Origin: Hydrogenimonas sp.
GTDB lineage: Bacteria > Campylobacterota > Campylobacteria > Campylobacterales > Hydrogenimonadaceae
NCBI GenBank assembly: GCA_003945285.1
Contig: AP019005.1
Coordinates: forward strand, 1,874,001-1,938,000
DNA: 64,000 nt
Direction: 5' to 3'
Under the pieces are notes generated by a model, which saw only the letters and a list, made by a program, of their open reading frames with translations, was not told the DNA's origin and made no database searches. Position numbers and translations under genes: made by a program. Of this stretch, positions 19,450 to 28,611 are shown piece after piece. The stretch's first letter is position 1; each line of letters opens with the position of its first letter.

Positions 19450-20379
19450 ATGAATATAGCCAACGACGTAACCGAACTCATAGGAAACACTCCGCTGGTA
19501 AGGCTTAACGCCCGGAGCGACGAGACCGGGTGTACGATTCTGGGAAAGTGCGAATTTATGAACCCTGGAGGTTCCGTGAAGGACCGAATCGGCAAAAATA
19601 TGATAGAGCGTGCACTCGAACGCGGCATTATAGATGAAAACAGCACGGTTATAGAGCCTACAAGCGGCAATACCGGTATCGCCCTGGCGAGTATCTGTGC
19701 CGCGAAAGGGATCAGGCTCATACTAACGATGCCGGAGTCGATGAGTATAGAGAGGAGAAAACTTCTCAAGGCGCTCGGGGCCCAACTGGAACTCACCCCG
19801 GCCGCCGAAGGGATGCAGGGGGCGATAGACCGCGCCGAAGAGTTAAAAAGAGATATAAAAAACTCCCTGATACTCCAGCAGTTTGAAAACCCCGACAACC
19901 CGGAGATACACAGAAAGAGCACCGCCGAAGAGATACTTCGAGATACCGGCGGAAATGTGGATATTTTCATAGCCGCCGTAGGAACGGGAGGAACCGTAAC
20001 CGGGGTTGGAGAGGTCCTGAAGCAGAGGCTCCCTTCAGTCAAGGTCATAGCGGTGGAGCCGAGCAGCTCCCCGGTCCTCTCCGGTGGAAGACCCGGCCCC
20101 CACAAGATCCAGGGTATCGGTGCCGGTTTCGTCCCGAAAATATTGGACACCGAAGTTTACGAAGAGGTTATAAAGGTCTCCAATGAAGAGGCTTTCGCCA
20201 TGAGCAGACGCATAGCGAAAGAGGAGGGGATACTGGTCGGAATCTCATCCGGCGCCAATGTGCACGCAGCCGTAAAAGTCGCCTCCCGTCCCGAGAACAG
20301 AGGCAAGACCATCGTTACCGTTCTGTGCGATACCGGCGAACGATATCTCAGTACGGAGCTCTTCAGCGAAGATACATAG
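19450..20379 (+). CDS. cysK: Cysteine synthase (O-acetylserine sulfhydrylase)
   Basis: A 309-residue PLP enzyme making cysteine from O-acetylserine and sulfide. The PLP lysine is Lys44 in [20 protein letters not shown] binds the substrate carboxylate; [14 protein letters not shown] binds the PLP phosphate; IGAGFVP is the CysK-type motif. The start [17 protein letters not shown] is preceded by AAGGAGA at a normal distance; the frame is open further upstream but lacks such a site. CysK and CysM types are hard to separate by eye. Confidence 0.92.
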   Translation: MNIANDVTELIGNTPLVRLNARSDETGCTILGKCEFMNPGGSVKDRIGKNMIERALERGIIDENSTVIEPTSGNTGIALASICAAKGIRLILTMPESMSIERRKLLKALGAQLELTPAAEGMQGAIDRAEELKRDIKNSLILQQFENPDNPEIHRKSTAEEILRDTGGNVDIFIAAVGTGGTVTGVGEVLKQRLPSVKVIAVEPSSSPVLSGGRPGPHKIQGIGAGFVPKILDTEVYEEVIKVSNEEAFAMSRRIAKEEGILVGISSGANVHAAVKVASRPENRGKTIVTVLCDTGERYLSTELFSEDT

Positions 20380-20453
20380 CGGACTCCGCTCCGCCTCTTG
20401 CGCTTCGGCATATGCGCACTGGGTTCCCGGGCATAGCAGAAAAAGGAGCAATA

Positions 20454-21032
20454 ATGCTTTTTGAAACCATACGCATCCACAACGGATCGATACAGCATCT
20501 ATCCTACCATCAGGCCCGTTTCGACTCCAGCAGAGCCGCACTCTTCCCTGACGAAGCGAAAGATATAGATCTAGCCTCCATCATACACCCTCCGACCGGT
20601 TCCGGAATACTCAAATGCCGCATCAGATACGGGCGGGAGGTTACCGATATCGACTACTCACCATATATACCGAGAGAGATAAGAAGATTGAAGATCGTCC
20701 ACTCCTCCATCGGCTACGCACACAAGTTCAGCGACAGGAGAGAGCTGGACGAGCTCTTCGAAAAGAGGGGTGACGCGGATGAGATTCTGATAGTCCGCGA
20801 CGGGTTTGTGACGGACACTTCGATAGCCAATATCGCTTTTTTCAACGGACGCACCTGGGTGACCCCCAAAAGACCTCTTCTGCGCGGCACGACCCGTGAA
20901 AGGTTGATAAGAAGCGGTTTCCTGGTCCCCAGGGATATAAGAGTAGACGAGATACGCGGCTTTGACAGGTTCGCACTGCTGAACGCGATGATCGGGTTCG
21001 AGCCGGTAGAAAGTGGTATAATAACCGAATAG
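20454..21032 (+). CDS. Aminotransferase class IV family protein
   Basis: A 192-residue fold-type IV PLP protein starting at MLFETIRIHNG with AAAGGAG just upstream. The lysine region reads YAHKFSDRRELD, and VTDTSIANIAFFNGRTWVTP plus LLRGTTRERLI match the aminodeoxychorismate-lyase/branched-chain branch. It is shorter than PabC (about 270), so the N-terminal subdomain is reduced. Reaction unassigned; 4-amino-4-deoxychorismate lyase for folate synthesis is a possibility. Confidence 0.75.
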   Translation: MLFETIRIHNGSIQHLSYHQARFDSSRAALFPDEAKDIDLASIIHPPTGSGILKCRIRYGREVTDIDYSPYIPREIRRLKIVHSSIGYAHKFSDRRELDELFEKRGDADEILIVRDGFVTDTSIANIAFFNGRTWVTPKRPLLRGTTRERLIRSGFLVPRDIRVDEIRGFDRFALLNAMIGFEPVESGIITE

Positions 21033-21060
21033 AGAATAATAAAGCACCAAAGATGGCAAA

Positions 21061-21516
21061 ATGATCGTCAAACTTGTAAACAGCCCCGATTTTCGGGATA
21101 TGATGCAGGCGCATCTGAAAGATATGATCGCGTTTCTGCTGGATGAGGGCCTGGCTTTCGGACTCCTTTGCAATATCGAACATGTCGACTTCGATCCCCC
21201 TCTGCCTTCGGAGCTCTACGAACAGCTTCCGAGCGTCACTCTTTTCATGATCGCCGGATACACATTCGAAAGTTTTGAGTTAAGTGAGCGAAAGATATAT
21301 TTCGAAGCCGGTTTCGGGCCTCAGAACTTCGGAAGCGTGGTATCGATGCCGATTCTGGCAGTTTTACAGGTCATAGTGGAGGAGACGCCTCTGCTGATAA
21401 ACATGGCGCTTCCTCAGGAAACTGAAGAGATTCAAAAGGAGAAGCCCGGCGAGAAGAGCTCCATGGAGGCCTTTTTAAGCAATCCTGAAAACAGGAAGTT
21501 CATCAAAAAAAGCTGA
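21061..21516 (+). CDS. Conserved hypothetical protein, acidic
   Basis: A 151-residue protein without signal or clear domain. A central part is hydrophobic and strand-rich (SVTLFMIAGYTFESFELSE, FGSVVSMPILAVLQVIVEET) and the tail is charged, ending in NRKFIKKS. It follows the aminotransferase by 28 bp and is probably co-transcribed. It was not recognised as a named family. Confidence 0.6.
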   Translation: MIVKLVNSPDFRDMMQAHLKDMIAFLLDEGLAFGLLCNIEHVDFDPPLPSELYEQLPSVTLFMIAGYTFESFELSERKIYFEAGFGPQNFGSVVSMPILAVLQVIVEETPLLINMALPQETEEIQKEKPGEKSSMEAFLSNPENRKFIKKS

Positions 21517-21524
21517 GCCCCGCT

Positions 21525-22430
21525 CTAGCACTTGGCCTGCTGCAGGTAACCTACCACATTCTCGATGAATGCATCGTGCTTGCGCTCTTTGGAGTAGGCT
21601 ATGTAGAGTTTTCTCTTTATGCGGTGGCCTCTGATTTTCGCTTCGTAAAGGAGTCCGTTTTCAACCTCGTCCGCAACGGCGGCATGTGATATGACCGATA
21701 CTACCGGCGGCTTGCTCTCATCTTTGTCCGCTTTCAGAATCGAGGCTTTGAGTGTGGATGTGCTGTCAACTTCATACAGAACATCGAGTCCGTTACAGTC
21801 GAATCCGATCTCTTCGAAAACCTCTTTCACCAGCTTCCTGGTATGTGAAGACTCGTTTCTGCAGATCCATCGGAAACTTTTGAGATCCTCCGGCTTCAGA
21901 TACCGGGGAAGAGGCCTGTTGCTGAAGATCACAAGCTCGTCATCAAGCCATTCGCGGTAGATCACGTCATCTTTGAAAACCGGAGACTCTATGAGGCCGA
22001 GGTCTATCTTCTTGTCCAGAATATCGTCTATAACCTGCGCCGACAGCTCCACTTTCACCTGTACGTCATTACGGATGACCTCTTTGATGTTGTTGAGGCA
22101 TTTGCCGGGAATGACGAAGTTGCCGATGGTGAAAGAGGCTCCTATTCTGAAGGTGATCTCTTTGTTTATGATCTTTATCAGATCTCTCTCGGCACTGTTG
22201 ATGCACTTCTCGAGACGGAGTGCGATACGGTATAGATCTTCACCCTCTTTGGTAAGGATCACCCCGTTTTTTTTGCGTTCAATCACTTTACAGTCGAGAT
22301 ATTTTTCGATAAACTTGATCTGCTGCGTGACAGCAGGCTGGGAGATCCCGAGCTTCGCCGAAGCTTTGGAAAAACTATGTTCCCGGATGACCGTCAAAAA
22401 GGTCTCCAGTTTCGCAAAATCTTTCAACAT
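21525..22430 (-). CDS. LysR-family transcriptional regulator
   Basis: A 301-residue regulator. The N-terminal winged helix-turn-helix is classical (FLTVIREHSFSKASAKLGIS, then QPAVTQQIKFIEKYL), followed by a periplasmic-binding-like effector domain with RIGASFTIGNFVIP. Proteins of this family sense small molecules and often act on divergent genes; here the divergent neighbour is the uvrD-type helicase, 363 bp away. The effector is unknown. Confidence 0.9.
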   Translation of the reverse strand: MLKDFAKLETFLTVIREHSFSKASAKLGISQPAVTQQIKFIEKYLDCKVIERKKNGVILTKEGEDLYRIALRLEKCINSAERDLIKIINKEITFRIGASFTIGNFVIPGKCLNNIKEVIRNDVQVKVELSAQVIDDILDKKIDLGLIESPVFKDDVIYREWLDDELVIFSNRPLPRYLKPEDLKSFRWICRNESSHTRKLVKEVFEEIGFDCNGLDVLYEVDSTSTLKASILKADKDESKPPVVSVISHAAVADEVENGLLYEAKIRGHRIKRKLYIAYSKERKHDAFIENVVGYLQQAKC

Positions 22431-22598
22431 AATCTATCCTTAATATTTTTATTTGTTATTCTAGCAAATTATCTTTCCAAAAGCAATAATTTTTTATTAT
22501 TTGTTTATTTTTACGGACAAATTATTTTCCCTCACAGAGGCAGCCTTTCGGGAATAACCGAAATATTAAAATTTTTTTGGTATACTTAATTTAATTAC
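22431..22598. other. AT-rich intergenic region between lysR and uvrD-type helicase
   Basis: The region between the two start codons is 363 bp long and has no gene. This left part is strongly AT-rich (poly-T/A tracts at 22480-22580) and likely holds both divergent promoters; the right part is an inverted-repeat element (22599-22760). Confidence 0.5.
22578..22586 (+). promoter_or_regulatory. Candidate extended -10 promoter upstream of helicase gene
   Basis: TGG-TATACT preceded by a T-tract fits an extended -10 element. If used, the inverted-repeat element at 22599-22760 would lie inside the 5' leader of the helicase mRNA. Confidence 0.4.
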
Positions 22599-22760
22599 CG
22601 ATGTTATGCAAAATGTATCTACCCCGCGGTTTGAGTGGAAAGATATCGTTTTGAAAAACCGCACCTATCCGTAAGTGAACCGGGAAGGTCGGCGTTTTTC
22701 GGATATTCTGCGGCATCCGGCTGACAGTTGCATTCGGCGCGTGGATTTTGCGCAACATCA
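22599..22760. repeat. 162-bp inverted-repeat element, family 1, diverged copy
   Basis: The ends are inverted (left CGATGTTATGCAAAAT, right ATTTTGCGCAACATCA). Interior blocks ATATCGT, AAAACCGC, CCGTAAG and GATATT line up with the 162-bp element at 50705-50866, and the total length is the same. Flanking 9-mers (TTTAATTAC / GCTAGTTAC) agree at six of nine positions, as an old target duplication might. No protein is encoded. It ends 33 bp before the helicase start. Confidence 0.7.
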
Positions 22761-22793
22761 GCTAGTTACCGATTTAAAAAGACAAGCGATTCG

Positions 22794-24839
22794 ATGGATA
22801 AGATATTGGAAGAACTGAACCAGCAGCAGCGTGAAGCGGCCCGTCATATCGACGGACCCCTGCTCATTCTTGCCGGGGCCGGCAGCGGGAAGACGAAGAC
22901 CATCACATCCCGCCTGGCCTATCTGCTCTCTTTGGGAATAGATCCGGCAAATACGCTCACACTCACCTTCACCAACAAAGCGGCCTCGCAGATGAGGGAG
23001 AGAGCCCTCTCCATGATAGAGAACCCGGTATACCCGCCTCTTCTGTGCACCTTCCATAAATTCGGTCTCCTCTTTCTGAAGTTCAATATCGAGAGACTGG
23101 AACGGAAAAACGACTTCATAGTCATCGACACTGACGACAAGAAGAGAATCGTCAAACAGATAAGCAAAGAGCTCCCTACACCGCTGGTGGCGAGCGAGAT
23201 ATCCAGATACAAAAACTCTCTCATAGATCCCGATCAGGCGGTGGAGCAGGCCGAACATCCGAACTACAAGACGATATCGAGAATCTATAAAATCTACCAG
23301 GAGTACCTCGAAGAGAACAACCTTGTCGATTTCGACGACCTTCTCATGCTCACCTACAAAATCCTGGACAAAGACGAAGATATCAGAAAGAGCATCAGCG
23401 AACGCTACAGGTATATAATGGTAGACGAGTACCAGGATACCAACGAACTGCAGCTGCAGCTGCTAAAAAAGCTCTGCCACTCACATACAAACCTATGTGT
23501 AGTCGGGGACGACGACCAGAGCATATACGGCTGGAGGGGCGCCAACATAAAGAACATACTGGAGTTCTCCAACATGTTCGAAGGCACGAAAGTGGTGAAA
23601 CTGGAGAACAACTACCGCTCCACCGAAGAGATTCTCTCGGCGGCGAACCTTCTCATCCAGCATAACCGCGGAAGGCTTGGAAAGAGGCTGATCAGCACAA
23701 AAGGGAGAGGTGAACCGGTAACACTTTTTCAGAGCCATGACGAAAACGAAGAGTCAGACAAGATTGCCCGTGCTATAAAGCAGCTGATCGATAGCGGTGT
23801 TCCTGCCGGCGAAATAGCGGTTCTATACCGTATAAACGCCCTCTCCCGCTCCCTTGAAGAGGGGCTCAACCGTGCAGGCGTAGCCTATCAGCTCGTAGGG
23901 GGTGTACGCTTCTATGAACGGGCGGAGATCAAAGATGCCATAAGCTACCTACGCATCATAGCCAACAGCCACGACGACTTCAGCTTCAAAAGGGTGATAA
24001 ACAGGCCGAAAAGGGGAATAGGCAAAGCGACCATCGACAAGATAGAGAGGGCGGCCTTCGAACGGCGGCAGTCGCTCTACCAATTCCTTGCCGAAACACC
24101 GAAGTCGGAGCTCTCCAAGCTTTTGAGCAAAAAAGCCTACGCCTCAATAAACAGGTTCATAAACGACCTGGAGATACTGCAGGAGACACTGGAGCGCTCC
24201 ACTATGGAGTTTATAGAGATGCTGGAACCTACAATCGGCCTAAAAGAGTACTACGCCTCCATGCCCGACGGAATGGAGAGAGTGCTCAACCTCGACGAGT
24301 TCTACGGCCTGTTCCGCGATATGGTGAAGAAGAGCCCCGATATGAGCCTGGACGCCTTCCTCAACGAGATATCTCTTCAGAGCGAGCAGGACCAGATAAA
24401 GGGGGAGCAGATATCCATCATGAGTGTCCACGCTTCGAAGGGGCTGGAGTTCAGGCACCTTTTCGTTATAGGTATGGAGGAGGAGTTCTTTCCGCTCCTT
24501 GGAGACGGCTGCGATATAGAAGAGGAGCGAAGGCTCGGCTACGTGGCGATGACGAGAGCCAAAGAGAGCCTTACACTCTCGACGGTACAGAGCAGATTTC
24601 ACAAAGGGCGCAGGAAACAGCTGGAGAAGAGCCGCTTCCTGACAGAAGCGGGGCTGCTGGAGGGCTCTTTGGTCATCGAGAAATCGGTAGGATACAAAAA
24701 AGGGGATCTCGTGAAGCACAAACTCTTCGGTATCGGGCGTGTTCTCGGCGTCTCACGTGCCGGGAGAGATTTCAAACTCCAGATAAACTTCGGCGGCGAC
24801 AGGAGGGAGATTCTCTCCTCGTTCGTCGAAAAGGTCTGA
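22794..24839 (+). CDS. uvrD: UvrD/Rep-family ATP-dependent DNA helicase
   Basis: A 681-residue SF1A helicase starting at MDKILEELNQQQREA. Motifs in order: Walker A AGAGSGKT, Ia TLTFTNKAA, II VDEYQDTN, III GDDDQSIYGWRGA, IV LENNYRST, V MSVHASKGLEF and VI YVAMTRAKESL. These support repair or replication restart. It resembles both UvrD and Rep/PcrA; the symbol is the common choice for this phylum. Confidence 0.92.
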   Translation: MDKILEELNQQQREAARHIDGPLLILAGAGSGKTKTITSRLAYLLSLGIDPANTLTLTFTNKAASQMRERALSMIENPVYPPLLCTFHKFGLLFLKFNIERLERKNDFIVIDTDDKKRIVKQISKELPTPLVASEISRYKNSLIDPDQAVEQAEHPNYKTISRIYKIYQEYLEENNLVDFDDLLMLTYKILDKDEDIRKSISERYRYIMVDEYQDTNELQLQLLKKLCHSHTNLCVVGDDDQSIYGWRGANIKNILEFSNMFEGTKVVKLENNYRSTEEILSAANLLIQHNRGRLGKRLISTKGRGEPVTLFQSHDENEESDKIARAIKQLIDSGVPAGEIAVLYRINALSRSLEEGLNRAGVAYQLVGGVRFYERAEIKDAISYLRIIANSHDDFSFKRVINRPKRGIGKATIDKIERAAFERRQSLYQFLAETPKSELSKLLSKKAYASINRFINDLEILQETLERSTMEFIEMLEPTIGLKEYYASMPDGMERVLNLDEFYGLFRDMVKKSPDMSLDAFLNEISLQSEQDQIKGEQISIMSVHASKGLEFRHLFVIGMEEEFFPLLGDGCDIEEERRLGYVAMTRAKESLTLSTVQSRFHKGRRKQLEKSRFLTEAGLLEGSLVIEKSVGYKKGDLVKHKLFGIGRVLGVSRAGRDFKLQINFGGDRREILSSFVEKV

Positions 24840-24878
24840 ATCTCCGATGGCGATCTCCATCTCGGCAGGGCTGTAGGG

Positions 24879-25718
24879 TTGTCCTCTCAAAACCGCCTCT
24901 TTGTGGCCAGAAAACCGATGTTCACCGGCTCCAACCACCTACTCTCCCGCATAAAGAGGCGCTACGGTGTGAAAAAAGCGGGATTCTCCGGTACACTGGA
25001 CCCTTTCGCATGCGGAGTTCTCATAATAGCTTTCGGCCAGTATACGAAACTCTTCCGCTTTCTTAAAAAGAGCCCAAAAACATACAGGGCGACTCTATGG
25101 CTCGGTGCCGAAAGCGAGACTCTCGATATAGAGTCGGTAAACCGCATAACACCCCTGCCGCCGCTCCCGGAGGAGAGGATAGTATCGACTCTTGAGTCGT
25201 TCAAAGGCGAATTCAGATACACCCCTCCGAGCTTCAGCGCCAAACGCATAGAGGGCAGAAGGGCATACGACCTTGCACGCGCCGGGGAGGAGGTGAAGCT
25301 GCAGGAGTGCACCTCTACGATCTACGATATCAGGTTTCTACACTACAGCCATCCGTTCATCACATTCGAAGCGGACGTAGGAGAGGGAACCTACATCCGC
25401 TCTCTCGGCGAAGCGGTCGCCGCAGAGCTTGGATCTGCGGGGGCGCTCAGCTATCTTGAGCGCATACGTGAAGGGGCGTTCATATACGAAGATGAGAAGC
25501 CTCTTGATCCCCTCGACTACCTGGAGCCGCCTGAAAACCGCTATCTTGGGGATCATAAAGATCTGCTTCTCGGCAGAAAACTGGAAAAGTCGAAATTCGA
25601 GAATCGAAATCCCGGCATATACCACACACTTTTTGACAAATATTTTGCTATTATAGAGATTGATGACGGCGACCGGGTTGCCTATCTGCTAAACAAGGTG
25701 GAACTATGCTCGTACTGA
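24879..25718 (+). CDS. truB: tRNA pseudouridine(55) synthase TruB
   Basis: A 279-residue enzyme that makes pseudouridine 55 in tRNA. The catalytic Asp is in AGFSGTLDPFACGVL near residue 46; later motifs are YTPPSFSAKRIEGRRAY and VGEGTYIRSLGEAVA. The start is TTG at 24879 (SSQNRLFVARKP), because no upstream ATG is in frame. It overlaps csrA by 13 bp. Confidence 0.93.
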   Translation: MSSQNRLFVARKPMFTGSNHLLSRIKRRYGVKKAGFSGTLDPFACGVLIIAFGQYTKLFRFLKKSPKTYRATLWLGAESETLDIESVNRITPLPPLPEERIVSTLESFKGEFRYTPPSFSAKRIEGRRAYDLARAGEEVKLQECTSTIYDIRFLHYSHPFITFEADVGEGTYIRSLGEAVAAELGSAGALSYLERIREGAFIYEDEKPLDPLDYLEPPENRYLGDHKDLLLGRKLEKSKFENRNPGIYHTLFDKYFAIIEIDDGDRVAYLLNKVELCSY

Positions 25719-25939
25719 CACGCAAAAAAGATGAAGCGATTCGTATCGGTGAAGATATCGTAATCAAGATAATTTCATGCGACAGGCATGGAGTGCGCAT
25801 CGGAATAGAGGCCCCCGGAGATGTCACCATACTCAGAGAGGAGCTCTTTCTTGCAGTAAGCGAAGAGAACAGAAGAGCCTCCAAAGAGGCACCCTCCCAG
25901 CTGATCGACAAACTCAAGGAGAGACTCGCCGAATCATGA
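25706..25939 (+). CDS. csrA: Carbon storage regulator CsrA
   Basis: A 77-residue RNA-binding translational regulator. The start MLVLTRKKDEAIRIGEDI is the strongly conserved strand 1, and GVRIGIEAPGDVTILREEL holds the RNA-contact residues. The C-terminal tail is longer than in E. coli (61), as in Campylobacter, where it represses flagellin and other mRNAs. It overlaps truB by 13 bp and ispE by 4 bp (ATGA). Confidence 0.96.
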   Translation: MLVLTRKKDEAIRIGEDIVIKIISCDRHGVRIGIEAPGDVTILREELFLAVSEENRRASKEAPSQLIDKLKERLAES

Positions 25940-26697
25940 AGCGCCTCGCACCGGCCAAAATCAATATCTTCCTGAAGATAACCGGAACAAGGGGTAGATA
26001 CCACGAGTTGCGCTCCCGTTTTGTTCGCATAGATTCGCTCTACGATACGCTGAGTTTCGAAAAGAAGAGCAGACCCTCCGCCGGATTCGAACTGGAGTGC
26101 GACACCCCGCTGCCGGAGAGAAACAGTGTAAGCGAAGCCTACCGCCTGCTGAAAGAGGAGGCGCCCGGAATCGACTCTTTTTTCAAAGAGTACGGAGTGC
26201 GTCTGCAAAAGAGAATACCCCAGGGGGCGGGGCTGGGAGGAGGAAGCTCGGATGCGGCCGCATTTTTGCACCTTTGCAACGAAGTGTGCTCCCTCAACAT
26301 ACCCGCAAAGAGACTGGCGCGGATAGGGGAGAAGATAGGCGCAGACGTTCCGTTCTTCGTCTACGGCTACAGGAGCGCCAACGTGGAGGGAATCGGAGAA
26401 GATATAACCCCCTTCGAAGAGGAGCCTCCTGAGGTAGAACTCTTCACGCCCCCCCTGCATTGTGATACCACCCTGGTATACAGGACCTTCAGAGAGAGGC
26501 TTGCGGAGAGAATCGATCCGATAGCCGGAGAGGAGTGGCTGGAGCTTCCGAGCGCCCGGATAATGGAGGAGGTCGACCCCCTGACGGCCAACGACCTCTA
26601 CGCGGCCGCGCTGCTAGCATACGGAGAGCTGGAGAGGTATGCCGCACCGGGCAGGTTTTTCAGCGGAAGCGGCAGCACATTTTTCGAAAAGCTCTGA
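25936..26697 (+). CDS. ispE: 4-diphosphocytidyl-2-C-methyl-D-erythritol kinase
   Basis: A 253-residue GHMP kinase of the MEP isoprenoid pathway. It starts MKRLAPAKINIFLKITGTR, the signature first strand with the catalytic region, and has the phosphate loop QGAGLGGGSSDAA near 96-108. DVPFFVYG and FFSGSGSTFF are the other family motifs. The order truB-csrA-ispE-smpB is typical of the phylum. Confidence 0.95.
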   Translation: MKRLAPAKINIFLKITGTRGRYHELRSRFVRIDSLYDTLSFEKKSRPSAGFELECDTPLPERNSVSEAYRLLKEEAPGIDSFFKEYGVRLQKRIPQGAGLGGGSSDAAAFLHLCNEVCSLNIPAKRLARIGEKIGADVPFFVYGYRSANVEGIGEDITPFEEEPPEVELFTPPLHCDTTLVYRTFRERLAERIDPIAGEEWLELPSARIMEEVDPLTANDLYAAALLAYGELERYAAPGRFFSGSGSTFFEKL

Positions 26698-26775
26698 CCG
26701 CTGACGTTACGCCAGGCCACGGTAGTTCAAAACCGTAACCGGAGGCCGGTGTTTCACTCTCTTCCGATAGATCAG

Positions 26776-26865
26776 CCCGCAAATATACATAACCAGACGG
26801 TTTTTCCAAAGTGCACGGCCGCAACGATCGTGACGGGTACCTCTCTCTATTTCGGAATTTGTGGG
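26776..26865. repeat. Inverted-repeat element, family 2, shortened copy (90 bp)
   Basis: The ends are CCCGCAAAT and ATTTGTGGG, inverted with one mismatch, flanked by TCAG on both sides. The right 70 bp, centred on GTGCACGGCCGCAACG, match the 122-bp element at 43948-44069; the left part is missing. Non-coding; it lies between ispE and smpB. Confidence 0.65.
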
Positions 26866-26888
26866 TCAGATTATTACCTCCGCTGGGG

Positions 26889-26894
26889 TATAAT
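26889..26894 (+). promoter_or_regulatory. Candidate -10 promoter of smpB
   Basis: TATAAT preceded by CTGGGG lies 56 bp before the smpB start, right after the family 2 repeat element. No clear -35 is seen. Confidence 0.45.
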
Positions 26895-26949
26895 TAGAGG
26901 TGCCTAAAGTCAAAGATGCCCGCATGGGCAACAGAAGGATATCAGAGAT

Positions 26950-27405
26950 ATGTCGATCAAAATCGTCGCAAGAAACAAAAAGGCGTTTCACGAGTATGAG
27001 ATTCTCGAAAAGCTGGAAGCGGGTATAGAGCTGCTCGGCAGCGAGGTGAAGTCGATCCGGATGGGGCGCGTAAACCTGAAAGACAGCTATGTGAGGATCA
27101 TAAAGGGGGAGGCGTGGGTTTTCGGAATGCATATAACCCTGCTCGAGAGCACCAACCCCCACTACAAACCTGACGAAAAACGGCCCAGGAAGCTCCTTCT
27201 GCATCGCAAACAGATCGACAAGTGGCTAGGCAAAGTGAAGCAGGAGGGGCTTGCCATCGTTCCGTTGATGCTATACTTCAATGAGAGAAACCGGGCAAAG
27301 CTGCAGATAGCGCTTGCGAAGGGGAAGACGAAACACGACAAGAGGGAGAGCCTCAAAAAGAGGATGGCGGACCGCGAAGCGCGTGCTGCGATGAAAAGGT
27401 ACTGA
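26950..27405 (+). CDS. smpB: SsrA-binding protein SmpB
   Basis: A 151-residue tmRNA-binding protein for ribosome rescue. Conserved motifs: [39 protein letters not shown], and RPRKLLLHR; the basic tail ([20 protein letters not shown]) enters the mRNA channel. No tmRNA gene was recognised within the window. Confidence 0.96.
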   Translation: MSIKIVARNKKAFHEYEILEKLEAGIELLGSEVKSIRMGRVNLKDSYVRIIKGEAWVFGMHITLLESTNPHYKPDEKRPRKLLLHRKQIDKWLGKVKQEGLAIVPLMLYFNERNRAKLQIALAKGKTKHDKRESLKKRMADREARAAMKRY

Positions 27406-27484
27406 AACCATTCCATAACACCGATTCGACACCTTCGGTGAAACTGCCCGCCAAACGGGCAAATTATGAAAATCAGGAGAGCGG

Positions 27485-28567
27485 ATGTTTTCTACACTGC
27501 AAAAACAGAAAAGGGCCGAAAGTCTCATAGAAGAGGCTCGTCATATCATAGAGGAGACGGACGAGAAGTGCGCACTTGCGCGGGAGAGACTCGAGAAAAG
27601 GGTGGCCGTAGCCGACAATTTCCGAAACCGGCTGGCCAGGAAGATATTGAAGAGATTTCACGACCTGTTTTTCAAAATAGAGGGTGCCCCGGCCGTTGAG
27701 ATGGCGGATATACCCGAGCGCCCCTTTGCGGCGCAGCTACATGATCTTACAGAGCGTATCGATGAGATCGAAACTCCGGAGATATCTGCGGCGAAAAAGG
27801 GGAAGCTAAAAGCCGTAGCGGCCTCCGTTGCCGCAGCATTTATCACGGTGCTGGCGGCACTCGCCGCGGCCTTTGTAGCTACGGGAACGCCTCCGGACCA
27901 GCAGATATTTACGGACCCCTCTACTATTGAGAAACTACTTCTGTGGATAGGTGGCGGAGCGCTCGGCTACCCAGACGCATCACCCCTGCTGGGAGGGGGC
28001 GGACTGGCGGTCGCTGCCCTTGCCGCCGCACTGATAACATGGTCGATACTTATGTCGAAGAGTTCCGGCCGGAACCTGATGGAGGCCGAAAGCAGCCACG
28101 CAGACGCCGAGAATTACCGCGACCGCAAAGAGCACTTTATCTCTTCGATGGAGAGGCTGGATTCTGAGATTTCGGAACTCGGGGATATTCTCGAGACATT
28201 CGATGTTTTCCTGCAGGAGTACAATGCCGTCATCAGGCGTATTCTCTATACGGAGGGGGCGGAGTTCGAAAACTACAAAGAGAGTTCCAGAAAGCTTCTC
28301 TCAAGGGCTGCCGTATGTGCGGAAGCTCTTGTTCCCATACTCAATATAACGGTCGTTACGATGGAGGGGACTCCGTCCGAGCAGCTCTCCGAAGCGCTGG
28401 AGAGAGGGAGAGCTTTTAGAAAAGCGCTCATCGAAGATGGGGAGCTTCCAAACGAAGCAGCTATACGGAAAGAGTCGGCTGAAAAAAAAGAGGAGCCGAC
28501 CCCAGCAGACCGGGAGGTTGAGAAGCCCTCTTTGTCGGTGGAGGATAGCCTCGGGGAGGTCAAATAG
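27485..28567 (+). CDS. Hypothetical membrane protein with coiled coils
   Basis: A 360-residue protein of unknown function. The N-terminal 60 residues are charged and helical. Two hydrophobic segments (VAASVAAAFITVLAALAAAF near 120-140 and LAVAALAAALITWSILM near 175-195) enclose a short Gly-rich loop. A long helical region (200-310) follows, then an acidic proline-containing tail. There is no signal peptide or enzyme motif. The two-segment hairpin plus coiled-coil layout resembles membrane-remodelling or scaffold proteins only in outline. A small GCCCG/CGGGC hairpin lies before it (27446-27460). Confidence 0.6.
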   Translation: MFSTLQKQKRAESLIEEARHIIEETDEKCALARERLEKRVAVADNFRNRLARKILKRFHDLFFKIEGAPAVEMADIPERPFAAQLHDLTERIDEIETPEISAAKKGKLKAVAASVAAAFITVLAALAAAFVATGTPPDQQIFTDPSTIEKLLLWIGGGALGYPDASPLLGGGGLAVAALAAALITWSILMSKSSGRNLMEAESSHADAENYRDRKEHFISSMERLDSEISELGDILETFDVFLQEYNAVIRRILYTEGAEFENYKESSRKLLSRAAVCAEALVPILNITVVTMEGTPSEQLSEALERGRAFRKALIEDGELPNEAAIRKESAEKKEEPTPADREVEKPSLSVEDSLGEVK

Positions 28568-28611
28568 ACCGTTTGCGGCTGACCGGCTACAAAAAGGGGC
28601 CGGCCGGCAGA

